DNA of 64,000 bases from Gordonia liuliyuniae (GTDB taxonomy: Bacteria > Actinomycetota > Actinomycetes > Mycobacteriales > Mycobacteriaceae): the NCBI RefSeq assembly GCF_021739025.1, contig NZ_JAKKOT010000003.1, forward strand, positions 310,001-374,000, read 5' to 3'. Positions 16,941 through 25,829 of this stretch are shown in pieces. A model generated the notes under the pieces. The model was given only the letters and a program-made list of their open reading frames with translations. It was not told the origin of the DNA and made no database searches. A program made the translations under genes and the position numbers. Numbering within the stretch: position 1 is the first letter of the stretch; each line of letters starts with the position of its first letter.

Positions 16941-19460
16941 ATGAACTCCTCGAACTCTCCTGCGCCCGGGCCAGCTGCCGCCGATCTCACCGACCGCGGT
17001 CGAGAGCTGCTCGACGGGCTCAACCCGCAGCAGCGCGCGGCCGTCCTCCACCAGGGCGTGCCGCTGTTGATTGTGGCGGGTGCGGGTTCGGGGAAGACCG
17101 CGGTGCTCACGCGCCGCATCGCGTTTCTGCTCGCCGAACGGGATGTGACGCCCGGCCAGATCCTGGCGATCACGTTCACCAACAAAGCGGCGGCCGAGAT
17201 GCGCGAACGCGTCATCGACCTGGTCGGTCCGCGGGCCGCCTACATGTGGGTGTCCACGTTCCACTCGACGTGCGTCCGAATTCTCCGCGCGCAGTCTGGA
17301 CTGCTGGGCAACCGCAACTCGAACTTCTCGATCTACGACGCCGACGACTCCCGTCGGCTCCTCGGCATGGTGATCCGCGACCTCGGGCTCGACGCGAAGA
17401 AGTTCAGTCCGCGCGGCGTCGGCACCGTGATCTCCAACCACAAGAACGAGCTCGTCGAGCCCGACGAGGCCGCCGCGCAGGCTTCGGCAGGCGACCAGCC
17501 CGATCCGACGGCGCAGACGATCGCCGAGATCTACGCCGAGTACCAGCGTCGCCTCGCCTCGGCTAACGCCTTCGACTTCGACGACTTGATCGGCGAGACG
17601 GTGTCGCTGCTGCAGCGACATCCGGAGGTCGCCGAATACTATCGTCGCCGCTTCCGCCACGTGCTGATCGACGAGTACCAGGACACCAACCACGCCCAGT
17701 ACGTCCTCGTCCGCGAACTCGTCGGCGACGAGCCGACCGCATCGGATAGCCCCGGAGGGGCGGTCGCACCGTCGGAACTATGCGTTGTCGGCGACGCCGA
17801 CCAGTCGATCTATGCCTTCCGTGGCGCGACGATCCGCAACATCGAAGAGTTCGAACGCGACTACCCGAACGCCGAGACGATCCTCCTCGAACAGAACTAC
17901 CGGTCCACGCAGACCATCCTGTCGGCGGCCAACGCCGTCATCTCCCGTAACACGGGGCGTCGCGACAAGCGCCTGTGGACCGACTCCGGCGACGGCGAAC
18001 TCATCACCGGGTACGTCGCGGACTCCGACCGCGAGGAGGCCGCGTTCATCGCCAAGGAGATCGAGCAGCTCGTCGACTACTCGATCGGTGGTTCGGCGAG
18101 CCACACCTACGCCGACGTCGCCGTCTTCTACCGAACCAACACGGGTTCGCGCGCACTGGAAGAAGTCTTCGTGCGGCACGGCATGCCGTACAAGGTGGTC
18201 GGCGGGACCAAATTCTACGAACGCAAAGAGGTGCGCGACATCGTCGCCTACCTGCGTGTGGTCTCCAACCCCGATGACCAGGTGAGCCTGCGCCGCATCC
18301 TCAACACTCCGCGACGCGGCATCGGCGACCGTGCCGAAGCGTGCGTGGCGGTCCACGCGGAGAACCTCGGCGTCAGCTTCTATCAAGGCCTGCTCGACGC
18401 CACGGAGAACCGCGTCGCACTGCTCAATACACGCGCCGTCAAACAGATCACCGCATTCGTCGAGCTCATCGAAGGGCTCCGCAACGACTTCCTCATGTCG
18501 TTCGGTGCGGTCGGCGGCGCAGCGGACGAAGCGGTCGCCGACGCGACCACCGAGGGCGCCGACATCGGCGACCTCGTCGACGCGATCATCGACCGGTCCG
18601 GGTATCGCAGTGAACTCGAAGCGTCCAACGACCCGCAGGACGGCGCCCGACTGGACAACATCAACGAACTCGTCGCAGTCGCCCGCGACTTCAGTCTGGA
18701 GGCCGCGCAGCGCGCCGAAGCCGACGACGAGACCGCCGCCGACCCGGACGCGCCCGCTCCCGCGGAGGAGGGCGAGCCCGAACCCGGTTCGCTTGCCGCC
18801 TTCCTGGAGAAGGTGTCCCTCGTCGCAGACGCCGACCAGGTGCCCGACGAAGGCGACGGTGTCGTCACCATGATGACGCTGCACACCGCGAAGGGGCTTG
18901 AGTTCCCGGTCGTGTTCGTCACCGGCTGGGAGGACGGACACTTCCCGCACATGCGCGCGCTCGGCGACCCGAACGAGCTCAGCGAGGAACGACGACTCGC
19001 CTACGTCGGGATCACCCGAGCCCGGCAGCGCCTCTATCTGACGCGCGCGATGTCCAGAGCCTCCTGGGGGCAACCGGTGTCGAACCCGGAATCGCGCTTC
19101 CTGCAAGAGATCCCGCAACACCTCATCGACTGGCGACGCACCGAGCCGCGTCGCGCACCGCGGGAGTCACGGGGCGCGTTCGGCTACTCGTCGAGCAGTG
19201 GTTCCGGCTTCGGCAGTTCAGGCTTCGGGGACTCGGGGAATCGCCGGTCGTCGTTCGGCTCGCCCGATCCCACACGTGCCCGCAGCAAGGTCGTGCACTA
19301 CGACATCGGGGACCGCATGAACCACCCCAAGTTCGGGATGGGCAAGGCCGTCGCGAAGGAGGGCAGTGGCATCACCGAACGGATCACGTTCGACTTCGGC
19401 GGCTCCGTCGGACGCGTCACGCTGATGACCGCCGGTGGTCTGCCGGGCGAGAAGCTGTAG
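16941..19460 (+). CDS. uvrD1: ATP-dependent DNA helicase UvrD1/PcrA
   Basis: A protein of 839 residues, superfamily 1A helicase. Walker A GAGSGKT lies at residues 47-53, ITFTNKAAAEM (motif Ia), LIDEYQDTN (motif II, near residue 243), VVGDADQSIYAFRGA (motif III), LEQNYRS (motif IV), TMMTLHTAKGLEFPVVF (motif V), and VGITRARQRLYL (motif VI). The C-terminal 60 residues form the Tudor-like module of PcrA/UvrD (DRMNHPKFGMGKAV...) that contacts RNA polymerase or Ku. An acidic insert in the 2B region (DDETAADPDAPAPAEEGEPEPG) makes it longer than the mycobacterial protein. It unwinds DNA in nucleotide excision repair and replication restart. Confidence 0.95.
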   Translation: MNSSNSPAPGPAAADLTDRGRELLDGLNPQQRAAVLHQGVPLLIVAGAGSGKTAVLTRRIAFLLAERDVTPGQILAITFTNKAAAEMRERVIDLVGPRAAYMWVSTFHSTCVRILRAQSGLLGNRNSNFSIYDADDSRRLLGMVIRDLGLDAKKFSPRGVGTVISNHKNELVEPDEAAAQASAGDQPDPTAQTIAEIYAEYQRRLASANAFDFDDLIGETVSLLQRHPEVAEYYRRRFRHVLIDEYQDTNHAQYVLVRELVGDEPTASDSPGGAVAPSELCVVGDADQSIYAFRGATIRNIEEFERDYPNAETILLEQNYRSTQTILSAANAVISRNTGRRDKRLWTDSGDGELITGYVADSDREEAAFIAKEIEQLVDYSIGGSASHTYADVAVFYRTNTGSRALEEVFVRHGMPYKVVGGTKFYERKEVRDIVAYLRVVSNPDDQVSLRRILNTPRRGIGDRAEACVAVHAENLGVSFYQGLLDATENRVALLNTRAVKQITAFVELIEGLRNDFLMSFGAVGGAADEAVADATTEGADIGDLVDAIIDRSGYRSELEASNDPQDGARLDNINELVAVARDFSLEAAQRAEADDETAADPDAPAPAEEGEPEPGSLAAFLEKVSLVADADQVPDEGDGVVTMMTLHTAKGLEFPVVFVTGWEDGHFPHMRALGDPNELSEERRLAYVGITRARQRLYLTRAMSRASWGQPVSNPESRFLQEIPQHLIDWRRTEPRRAPRESRGAFGYSSSSGSGFGSSGFGDSGNRRSSFGSPDPTRARSKVVHYDIGDRMNHPKFGMGKAVAKEGSGITERITFDFGGSVGRVTLMTAGGLPGEKL

Positions 19461-19478
19461 AGCGCTCAGCGCTCGTTT

Positions 19479-19592
19479 CCGCACCCTCACCTACGTTGTC
19501 GCACCCTCAATGCGTCTTAGCCGCCTGAGCGGAGCTTGCTAAGACGCATTGAGGCTGCGACGAGAGAGCTGAGGCTGCGGCAACAGGGTTGA
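19479..19592. repeat. 20-nt-period TGAGG(C/G)TGCG repeats forming a 17-bp hairpin
   Basis: On the left the motif runs in reverse, GCACCCTCA at 19481 and 19501. On the right it runs forward, TGAGGCTGCG at 19550 and 19570 and TGAGGG at 19590. Spacing is exactly 20 nt each time. Positions 19505-19521 and 19538-19554 are perfect complements with a 16-nt loop. The element lies between the convergent uvrD1 and M23 peptidase genes and may end both transcripts. Confidence 0.85.
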
Positions 19593-19618
19593 GGGGGTGG
19601 CCGCCGGTGTGCGGCGGG

Positions 19619-20554
19619 TCAGCCGTGGAGGGCGGACAGGCGGACGCCCTGCGCGGCGAGCCAGACGGCGGGATCGATCTTCATCTTGCCGCCCTTCCAC
19701 ACCTCGAAGTGGACGTGCGGTCCGGTGGAGAAACCTTCGCTGCCGACGACGGCGATCGTATCGCCCGCGGTGACGTGCTGGCCCTTCGAGACGTGCACAC
19801 CCGACGACGACATGTGGCCGTACATCGTGATTGTGCCGTCCGGAGCCTTGATCTGCACCCAGTTGCCGTAGCCGGACGCCGGGCCCGCCTCGACGACGAC
19901 GCCGTCGGTCGCCGCGTGGATCGGGGTGCCGAGCGGCGCGGCCAAGTCGATGCCCCCGTGGAAGGCGCCCCATCGCGGCGCGAACGCCGACGTCAGGTCG
20001 TAGCCCCCCAACGGGATCGGGCTCGCCACTTTGGGCCTGAGCTTCGCTTCGCGGGCGGCGGCTTTCGCCTTGGCGAGCTTCGCGCCCTGCGGAAGCTGAT
20101 CGTCGAAGACGCTCATATCTGATTCGGGGGTCGACGCGGCGATGCCGGGACCGAGGTCTGTGCCGGTGCCCGCCGCGGCGAGCGTCACATCGGGGGCGGG
20201 CGGTTCGGCGGTCGGCGTCGACTGCTGCGCGCCCGAGCCGGACAGTGCGAACGCGCCCGCGCCTGCGGCCATCGCGACCAGTGCGGTGCGCGCTTTCAAC
20301 GCGGAGGACGGCGCCCGGAGGCGGTGGCGACCGCGAGGTTCGGGATGCGACGTCGTCGTGGTCACCGAAGCGGTGGGCGTCGGAATGTCGCCGTCGGCGA
20401 CGGGGATCTCGGTGGTGGACACCGCGTCGTTGCACGGGGTGGCGCCGAGCCCGAGCCGGAGGCTGCGGGAGGGAAGCGGAATGTCGAGGGTGGCGGGTTC
20501 TTCGACGACGGGAGCGGTGGGGTTCTCCGAGCGCAAAGCGCTACCTGCTGCCAC
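19619..20554 (-). CDS. Secreted M23-family (LytM) peptidase
   Basis: A protein of 311 residues from the GTG at 20554, chosen because GAGGTGAG lies six bases before it; longer starts lack any such site. A cytoplasmic N-terminal region of about 95 residues is followed by a single hydrophobic segment (ARTALVAMAAGAGAFALSGSGA). Next come a Pro/Thr-rich and Ala/Lys-rich linker and the C-terminal LytM domain. The zinc ligands are visible: FHGGIDLAAPLG (His and Asp) and GPHVHFEVW (HxH). It should cut, or regulate cutting of, peptidoglycan stem peptides outside the membrane. The gene is divergent from sucC, as in mycobacteria (Rv0950c). Confidence 0.85.
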   Translation of the reverse strand: MAAGSALRSENPTAPVVEEPATLDIPLPSRSLRLGLGATPCNDAVSTTEIPVADGDIPTPTASVTTTTSHPEPRGRHRLRAPSSALKARTALVAMAAGAGAFALSGSGAQQSTPTAEPPAPDVTLAAAGTGTDLGPGIAASTPESDMSVFDDQLPQGAKLAKAKAAAREAKLRPKVASPIPLGGYDLTSAFAPRWGAFHGGIDLAAPLGTPIHAATDGVVVEAGPASGYGNWVQIKAPDGTITMYGHMSSSGVHVSKGQHVTAGDTIAVVGSEGFSTGPHVHFEVWKGGKMKIDPAVWLAAQGVRLSALHG

Positions 20555-20586
20555 CGTCTGCTCACCTCGTATCGTGCCTGGTCTCT

Positions 20587-20602
20587 GTGACCATCCTGTT
20601 AC
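20587..20602 (-). promoter_or_regulatory. Possible MtrA-type direct repeat before the M23 peptidase gene
   Basis: Read on the minus strand, GTAAC and GTCAC are separated by 6 nt (11-bp spacing), ending 33 bp before the GTG start. MtrA response regulators in actinobacteria bind GTNAC direct repeats with this spacing in front of cell-wall hydrolase genes. GTTACC further upstream adds a mirrored half-site. GlnR sites look similar, so the assignment is tentative. Confidence 0.35.
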
Positions 20603-20776
20603 CAACCCAGTTGACGGTAACCAACAGTCCGCCTGAAGTCCACCTTGGGCGAGGACTGAGTGAGATGGGGCACAAGGTTCGCACCGAGTGCGAAGCGACG
20701 CGGGCAACAGGATTACAGTCCGTTATGGTCCGCGTTACACCGAAGCGGACGAAACTTACTTCAGATGGTGAGCTGA

Positions 20777-21940
20777 ATGGATCTCTTCGAATACCAGGCG
20801 AAGGAACTGTTCGCCAAGCATGGGGTACCCACCACACCGGGTCGGGTGACCGATACTGCCGCTGATGCACGGGCGATCGCCGAGGAAATCGGCAAGCCCG
20901 TCATGATCAAGGCGCAGGTCAAGGTCGGCGGACGTGGTAAGGCGGGTGGCGTCAAGTACGCCGCGACCCCCGATGACGCACAGACACACGCTGAAAACAT
21001 CCTCGGGCTCGATATCAAGGGCCACGTCGTCAAGCGACTTCTCGTCGCGGAAGCCAGCGACATCGCCGAGGAGTACTACATCTCGTTCCTGCTCGATCGG
21101 TCCAACCGCACCTACCTGGCCATGTGCTCGGTGGAAGGCGGCATGGAGATCGAAGAGGTCGCCGCGACGAAGCCGGACCGCCTGGCCCGCATCGCCGTCG
21201 ACGCGGTCAAGGGCGTCGACCTGGCGTTCGCGCGTCAGATCGCCGAGGCAGGCCACCTGCCGGCCGAGGTCCTCGACGCAGCAGCCGTGACCATCCAGAA
21301 GCTGTGGGAAGTCTTCATCAACGAAGACGCCAGCCTGGTCGAGGTCAACCCGCTGGTCCGCACCCCCAATGACGAGATCCTCGCCCTCGACGGCAAGGTG
21401 ACCCTCGACGAGAACGCCGACTTCCGTCAGCCCGGCCACGCCGAGTTCGCCGACAAGGAAGCGACCGATCCCCTTGAGCTCAAGGCCAAGGAGAACGACC
21501 TCAACTACGTCAAGCTCGACGGACAGGTCGGCATCATCGGTAACGGTGCGGGTCTGGTCATGTCGACGCTGGATGTCGTCGCATACGCAGGCGAGAACCA
21601 CGGCGGCGTGAAGCCCGCCAACTTCCTGGACATCGGCGGCGGCGCTTCGGCCGACGTCATGGCCGCGGGCCTGGACGTCATCCTCGGTGACGAGCAGGTC
21701 AAGAGCGTCTTCGTGAACGTCTTCGGTGGCATCACCGCGTGCGACGCGGTCGCCAACGGCATCGTGGGCGCCCTCGAGAAGTTGGGCGACGGCGCGAGCA
21801 AGCCGCTCGTCGTCCGCCTGGACGGCAACAAGGTCGAAGAGGGTCGCAAGATCCTGGCCGACGCCAACCACCCGCTGGTGACCCTGGCGGAGACCATGGA
21901 CGCCGGCGCCGACAAGGCCGCCGAGCTGGCGAGCAAGTAG
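20777..21940 (+). CDS. sucC: Succinyl-CoA synthetase (ADP-forming) beta subunit
   Basis: A protein of 387 residues, normal length. The ATP-grasp part starts [18 protein letters not shown] and contains [22 protein letters not shown] carries a metal-binding region. The C-terminal ligase-CoA domain includes [24 protein letters not shown] and [16 protein letters not shown] lies four bases before the ATG. With SucD it makes succinate and ATP (or GTP) from succinyl-CoA in the citric acid cycle. The next gene follows after 12 bp. Confidence 0.97.
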   Translation: MDLFEYQAKELFAKHGVPTTPGRVTDTAADARAIAEEIGKPVMIKAQVKVGGRGKAGGVKYAATPDDAQTHAENILGLDIKGHVVKRLLVAEASDIAEEYYISFLLDRSNRTYLAMCSVEGGMEIEEVAATKPDRLARIAVDAVKGVDLAFARQIAEAGHLPAEVLDAAAVTIQKLWEVFINEDASLVEVNPLVRTPNDEILALDGKVTLDENADFRQPGHAEFADKEATDPLELKAKENDLNYVKLDGQVGIIGNGAGLVMSTLDVVAYAGENHGGVKPANFLDIGGGASADVMAAGLDVILGDEQVKSVFVNVFGGITACDAVANGIVGALEKLGDGASKPLVVRLDGNKVEEGRKILADANHPLVTLAETMDAGADKAAELASK

Positions 21941-21952
21941 GAGCCGGAAAAC

Positions 21953-22855
21953 ATGTCGATCTACCTGAACAAGAACAACAAGGTCATCGTCCAGGGCATC
22001 ACCGGCGGCGAGGGCACCAAGCACACCGCGCTGATGCTCAAGGCAGGCACCAACGTCGTCGGCGGCGTCAACGCCCGCAAGGCAGGCACCACCGTGTCGC
22101 ACGTGGACGCTGACGGCAACGACGTCGAGCTGCCGGTCTTCGGCTCCGTCGCCGAAGCCATGGAGTCCACCGGCGCCGACACGTCGATCGCCTTCGTTCC
22201 GCCCGCGTTCTCCAAGGACGCGATCATCGAAGCCATCGACGCCGAGATCCCGCTGCTCGTGGTGATCACCGAGGGCATCCCGGTGCAGGACTCGGCGTAC
22301 GCCTGGGCCTACAACGTGGAGAAGGGCGCCAAGACCCGCATCATCGGTCCGAACTGCCCGGGCGTCATCACCCCGGGTGAGGCGCTGGTCGGCATCACGC
22401 CGAACAACATCACCGACAAGGGTCCCATCGGCCTGGTCTCCAAGTCGGGCACCCTCACCTACCAGATGATGTACGAGCTGCGTGACCTCGGCTTCTCGAC
22501 CGCCATCGGTATCGGCGGCGACCCGGTCATCGGCACCACGCACATCGACGCCATCGAGGCGTTCGAGGCCGACCCCGAGACGAAGCTGATCGTCATGATC
22601 GGTGAGATCGGCGGCGACGCCGAAGAGCGTGCGGCCGAGTACATCAAGGCGAACGTCTCCAAGCCGGTCGTCGGCTACGTCGCGGGCTTCACCGCCCCCG
22701 AAGGCAAGACGATGGGTCACGCGGGAGCGATCGTGTCCGGCAGCGCCGGCACCGCGCAGGCGAAGAAGGAAGCTCTCGAAGCCGCAGGCGTGAAGGTCGG
22801 CAAGACCCCGAGCGAGACCGCTCGACTCGCACGCGAACTCTTCGAAGCCCTGTGA
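21953..22855 (+). CDS. sucD: Succinyl-CoA synthetase (ADP-forming) alpha subunit
   Basis: A protein of 300 residues. It has the CoA-binding Rossmann domain ([15 protein letters not shown], and [15 protein letters not shown]) and the ligase domain with the active-site histidine in [30 protein letters not shown] is another family block. AGGAG overlaps the sucC stop. It is co-transcribed with sucC; a strong hairpin follows the stop. Confidence 0.97.
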   Translation: MSIYLNKNNKVIVQGITGGEGTKHTALMLKAGTNVVGGVNARKAGTTVSHVDADGNDVELPVFGSVAEAMESTGADTSIAFVPPAFSKDAIIEAIDAEIPLLVVITEGIPVQDSAYAWAYNVEKGAKTRIIGPNCPGVITPGEALVGITPNNITDKGPIGLVSKSGTLTYQMMYELRDLGFSTAIGIGGDPVIGTTHIDAIEAFEADPETKLIVMIGEIGGDAEERAAEYIKANVSKPVVGYVAGFTAPEGKTMGHAGAIVSGSAGTAQAKKEALEAAGVKVGKTPSETARLARELFEAL

Positions 22856-22893
22856 TTCGGTAACGAGGATCGCGTTCACCCGAACGCATGCCG

Positions 22894-22930
22894 CGACGCC
22901 CCGATCGGCCGCAAGCCGATCGGGGCGTCG
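22894..22930 (+). terminator. Hairpin terminator of sucCD
   Basis: Sixteen perfect base pairs (22894-22909 with 22915-22930) enclose a 5-nt loop. The stem is CGACGCCCCGATCGGC type, ending TCG, with GTGCATTTC after it. The position 39 bp after the sucD stop fits an intrinsic terminator with a poor T-tract. Confidence 0.8.
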
Positions 22931-22953
22931 TGCATTTCTGGCATGATCAGTCA

Positions 22954-23478
22954 ATGATCCAGAGCCTGATCGCGGAGACCGTGGGGCGGGCGGTCGCGTT
23001 GCCGGGCAAGACGATCCGCTTCGTCCTGTCCGAAGCGCTCACCTACCTCACCGAGGAGATCGACCTGACCGGGGTCCTATTGACCGGCGTCGACCTGAAT
23101 CGGATCGTCGCAACCCTCGACGTCAATGCCGTGATCGAGAAGATCGATCTGAACAAGCTCCTCGAGACTGTGGACCTGAACACGCTCCTCGAGACTGTCG
23201 ACCTGAACGCGGTCCTGGACTCCGTCGACCTGCCCAGGCTCCTCGCCCGACTCGACTTGGACGCGCTGCTCGCCGACCTCGACTTGGATGCGCTGCTCGA
23301 CCGGGTGGACGTCGACGCTCTTCTCGACGGTGTCGACATCTCGTCCATGGTGCGCGGTGCGAGCACCACGGTGACCACGGAGATGATCACCGACGTCCGC
23401 GGCGGGAGCGAACGCGCCGACGACGCCGTCGAGAACCTCGTGGGACGGATGCTCCGGCGGAAGGCACGCGATGAATGA
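22954..23478 (+). CDS. Nonapeptide (VDLNxLLxx) repeat protein
   Basis: A protein of 174 residues starting after the sucCD terminator. From about residue 37 to 125 it is built of ten or so consecutive 9-residue units of the form hydrophobic-Asp-hydrophobic-Asn/Asp-x-Leu-Leu-x-x, for example VDLNTLLET, VDLNAVLDS, LDLDALLAD, VDVDALLDG. The N-terminal 35 residues look amphipathic. The C-terminal 45 residues (MVRGASTTVTTEMITDVRGGSERADDAV...LRRK) are charged. Similar repeats occur fused to or beside RDD-domain proteins in actinobacteria (from memory). The next gene, an RDD protein, overlaps by 8 bp, so the two are a unit. Function unknown; a regular solenoid fold is likely. Confidence 0.75.
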   Translation: MIQSLIAETVGRAVALPGKTIRFVLSEALTYLTEEIDLTGVLLTGVDLNRIVATLDVNAVIEKIDLNKLLETVDLNTLLETVDLNAVLDSVDLPRLLARLDLDALLADLDLDALLDRVDVDALLDGVDISSMVRGASTTVTTEMITDVRGGSERADDAVENLVGRMLRRKARDE

Positions 23479-23911
23479 CCGGCAAGCGCCGGTATCGGTG
23501 CGCGACGCGGGCATCGTCAGCCGGTCACTGGCGGCAGGCGTCGACCTCGTCGTGGTCCTCGTGCTGATGAGCGGCAGCTATCTCACGATCGCGTTCGTCA
23601 TGTTCGCCGTCGACGTGCGCGACTTCAGCTTCCCGACCGTTCCGTGGATCTTCACCGCGACCGGATTCTTCGTCGCGTCGGCCGCCTACCTGTTCGTGTG
23701 CTGGTCCGTCACCGATCGCTCCGTGGGCCACGCGGTGCTCGGGTTGCGCGTCGCGAATTCCAAAGGCGGCCGCGTGCGGGTGCACTGGCTTCTGCTGCGC
23801 GCCGTGTTCTGCACGGTGTTCCCCTTCGGGTTGGCGTGGGTCGCGCTGTCGCCGCGCCGGCGATCGCTCCAGGACATCGTGCTGCGGACCAGGGTGGTGT
23901 ACGCGGAGTGA
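23471..23911 (+). CDS. RDD-family membrane protein
   Basis: A protein of 146 residues. The family motif appears as SRSLAAGVDLVVVLVL (the Arg...Asp pair of the RDD domain; the first Arg replaced in context by SR). Three transmembrane helices follow (residues about 20-45, 58-80, 100-120), with the second conserved block GHAVLGLRVANSKGGRVR and LSPRRRSLQDIVLRTRVVY at the end. RDD proteins are small integral membrane proteins; some act as ion exchangers, most are uncharacterised. It overlaps the nonapeptide-repeat gene by 8 bp and is translationally coupled with it. Confidence 0.82.
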   Translation: MNDRQAPVSVRDAGIVSRSLAAGVDLVVVLVLMSGSYLTIAFVMFAVDVRDFSFPTVPWIFTATGFFVASAAYLFVCWSVTDRSVGHAVLGLRVANSKGGRVRVHWLLLRAVFCTVFPFGLAWVALSPRRRSLQDIVLRTRVVYAE

Positions 23912-23970
23912 CGCCGACGCCGGGATAGAGTTCACCTCGACGATCCCTTACGATCCGGCGAGGAGCGGCG

Positions 23971-24606
23971 GTGCCCGAGCGTGCTGAACCCGATGCGGTG
24001 CCGGGGACGCGTCGTTCGCAGGCCAAAGCCGCACGACGGGCCGAGCTGATCTCCGCGGCCGCGCGACAGATGGCGCGCAGCGGATTCGCCGCCGTCCGGT
24101 TGGAGGACATCGGTGCGGAGGCGGGCGTCAGCGGTCCCGCGATGTACCGACACTTCAAATCGAAGATCGATCTCCTCGACCAGATGCTGCTGGACATCAG
24201 TGAGCGGCTGCACGAGGGCGGTGAGAGGGTCGTCGCCGCGGGTGGTGAGCCCGCCGACGTCCTGGTGCGGCTCATCGAATTCCACATCGACGTCCTCGTC
24301 ACCAAGCCCGACCTGATCACCGTGCAGGACCGTGATCTCACGTCGATGACGCCCGACGCCAACCGGACCGTCCGTTCGCTGCAGCGTCGGTACGTCGAAC
24401 GCTGGGTGGACGTCCTCGTCGACGCGGTGGGGGACGGCCTCGCCCGGGACGAGGCGCGGGTGCGTGTCCATGCGGGCTTCGGTCTCCTCAACTCGTCGCC
24501 CCGACTGCCGCGGTATCCCGAGCCGGCGCTGCGCGAGTTGTTGACCGCGATGGCGCTGGGTGCGCTGCACGCGAGTTCGGGAGCGGAACCCGACCACCCT
24601 AACTAG
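23971..24606 (+). CDS. TetR-family regulator (SACE_7040-like)
   Basis: A protein of 211 residues from GTG, with GAGGAG eight bases before. The N-terminal HTH is AELISAAARQMARSGFAAVRLEDIGAEAG..., with recognition helix region VSGPAMYRHFKSKIDLLDQM. The ligand-binding part includes LVTKPDLITVQDRDLTS and RRYVERWVDVL, a pattern shared with the actinobacterial SACE_7040 regulator group. The stop overlaps a KstR-like palindrome in front of the following SDR gene, which it may control. Its effector is unknown. Confidence 0.8.
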   Translation: MPERAEPDAVPGTRRSQAKAARRAELISAAARQMARSGFAAVRLEDIGAEAGVSGPAMYRHFKSKIDLLDQMLLDISERLHEGGERVVAAGGEPADVLVRLIEFHIDVLVTKPDLITVQDRDLTSMTPDANRTVRSLQRRYVERWVDVLVDAVGDGLARDEARVRVHAGFGLLNSSPRLPRYPEPALRELLTAMALGALHASSGAEPDHPN

Positions 24607-24617
24607 AACGTGTTACA
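24604..24617. promoter_or_regulatory. KstR-like palindromic box upstream of SDR gene
   Basis: TAGAACGTGTTACA fits the KstR consensus TNNAACNNGTTNNA at all fixed positions. It overlaps the stop of the TetR gene and lies about 40 bp before the SDR start, a normal operator distance. KstR controls sterol catabolism genes in mycobacteria and rhodococci. The local TetR protein could bind a similar site. Confidence 0.5.
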
Positions 24618-24657
24618 GTTCACCCATCTGCTGAGTGATTCGGGAAGGCGTGCGCCA

Positions 24658-25458
24658 ATGGGACAGTTCGACGGTCAGGTCGTGTACATCACGGGCATCG
24701 CACGAGGTCAGGGACGCAATCATGCGATCCGATTCGCGCGTGAAGGTGCGGCGATCATCGGGATGGACATCGCCGACCGCGTTGCTGACCACACGACGTA
24801 CCCGCCGGCGACGGCCGACGATCTCGCCGAGACGATCAAGCTCGTCGAACTGGAGGGCGGCAAGGTCCTGGCCCGCCGGGGCGACACTCGCGACCTGGCA
24901 TTCCAGCAGGAACTCGTCGCCGACGGTGTCGAACAGTTCGGCCGTCTCGACCACGTCGTCGCGAATGCGGGCATTCTGTCGTGGGGCCTGTCGTGGGAGC
25001 AGACCGAAGAACAGTTCACCGACCTCATCGACGTCAACCTGGTCGGCACCTGGAAGACGCTCAAGGCGTCCATCCCCGCGATGCTCGAAGCCCGCAACGG
25101 CGGCAGCATCACGGTGATCTCGTCGTGCGCCGGACTCAAGGCGATGCCCGCACAGGTCGGGTACGCGTCGTCGAAGTTCGGTCTGCGTGGACTCGCTCAG
25201 GCCGTCGCAAAAGAGCTGGGCGACAAGCATATCCGTGTCAACTCGGTGCACCCGTACGCCGTCAACACCCCGATGGGTGTGGAAGACAAGTCGGCCTTCG
25301 AAGCCTTCGAGACCTGGGGTCGCCACTTCCCGTCGATGATGGATCACTACCCGGTCGCCAGCGTCGACGACCTCAGCGACGCCGTCATCTACCTGGCGAC
25401 CGCCAAGGCCGTCACTGGAGCCGAGTTCCAGATCGACATGGGCTCGTCCAAGGTCTGA
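24658..25458 (+). CDS. Mycofactocin-type SDR oxidoreductase
   Basis: A protein of 266 residues; GGAAGG precedes the ATG at 24658. The cofactor motif is TGIARGQGRNHAIRFA instead of the usual TGxxxGIG. Between strands 2 and 3 there is an insertion with YPPATADDLAETIKLVE. The active site is YASSKFG. The ARGQGR motif and the insertion are hallmarks of the mycofactocin-dependent SDR subfamily, in which NAD is not exchanged and mycofactocin takes the electrons. Typical substrates are alcohols, including terpene or sterol alcohols. The presence of mftE-G 4 kb downstream and of a KstR-like box supports an alcohol or sterol oxidation role. Confidence 0.82.
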   Translation: MGQFDGQVVYITGIARGQGRNHAIRFAREGAAIIGMDIADRVADHTTYPPATADDLAETIKLVELEGGKVLARRGDTRDLAFQQELVADGVEQFGRLDHVVANAGILSWGLSWEQTEEQFTDLIDVNLVGTWKTLKASIPAMLEARNGGSITVISSCAGLKAMPAQVGYASSKFGLRGLAQAVAKELGDKHIRVNSVHPYAVNTPMGVEDKSAFEAFETWGRHFPSMMDHYPVASVDDLSDAVIYLATAKAVTGAEFQIDMGSSKV

Positions 25459-25474
25459 GCGGCCCCGCCGCCGA

Positions 25475-25801
25475 TCAGCCTTCGCGGATGGTCATCGAGG
25501 CCAGTCGGCCGCCCGCGACGTCGAAGACGAACGTCGACAGTCCGTTCGCGTGGGTGCTGCGCCAGTCGGCGACGACGGTGACAACCGAGCCATCGACGTG
25601 CGTGTCGGTCACGGTCATCGTCCCGGTGGCTCCGATGAACTCCTTGTCACTCCACGCTTTGATCTCGTCGCGGCCGGTGAAGACGCGGCCCCAGTCGTCG
25701 ACGAATCCGTCGTCGGTGAAGGCGTTCAGGAAACCTTGTTCGTCATGGCGGTTCACCGTGTCGATGAAATCGGTGACTGGGACGGGGATCGGTGTAGTCA
25801 T
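25475..25801 (-). CDS. SnoaL/NTF2-like protein
   Basis: A protein of 108 residues; AGGACG lies a few bases before the ATG. The alpha+beta-barrel pattern of the NTF2/SnoaL fold is seen: VTDFIDTVNRHDEQGFLNAFTDDGFVDDWG (helix and first strands), GRDEIKAWSDKEF, and the strands VTVVADWRS and STFVFDVAGGRLASMTI. Such proteins are isomerases, hydratases or binding proteins; no catalytic residues point to a function. It ends 16 bp from the mycofactocin-type SDR and precedes the SDR at 25830 on the same strand, its start lying 28 bp past that gene's stop, so the two may be co-transcribed. Confidence 0.72.
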   Translation of the reverse strand: MTTPIPVPVTDFIDTVNRHDEQGFLNAFTDDGFVDDWGRVFTGRDEIKAWSDKEFIGATGTMTVTDTHVDGSVVTVVADWRSTHANGLSTFVFDVAGGRLASMTIREG

Positions 25802-25829
25802 GCTCGTCCTTTCGTAGTGCGGCAGATGA

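Noticed and set aside
20555..20776. A c-di-AMP (ydaO) riboswitch before the M23 peptidase gene
   Set aside because: Such switches precede many actinobacterial cell-wall hydrolase genes, but the conserved core segments could not be found here.
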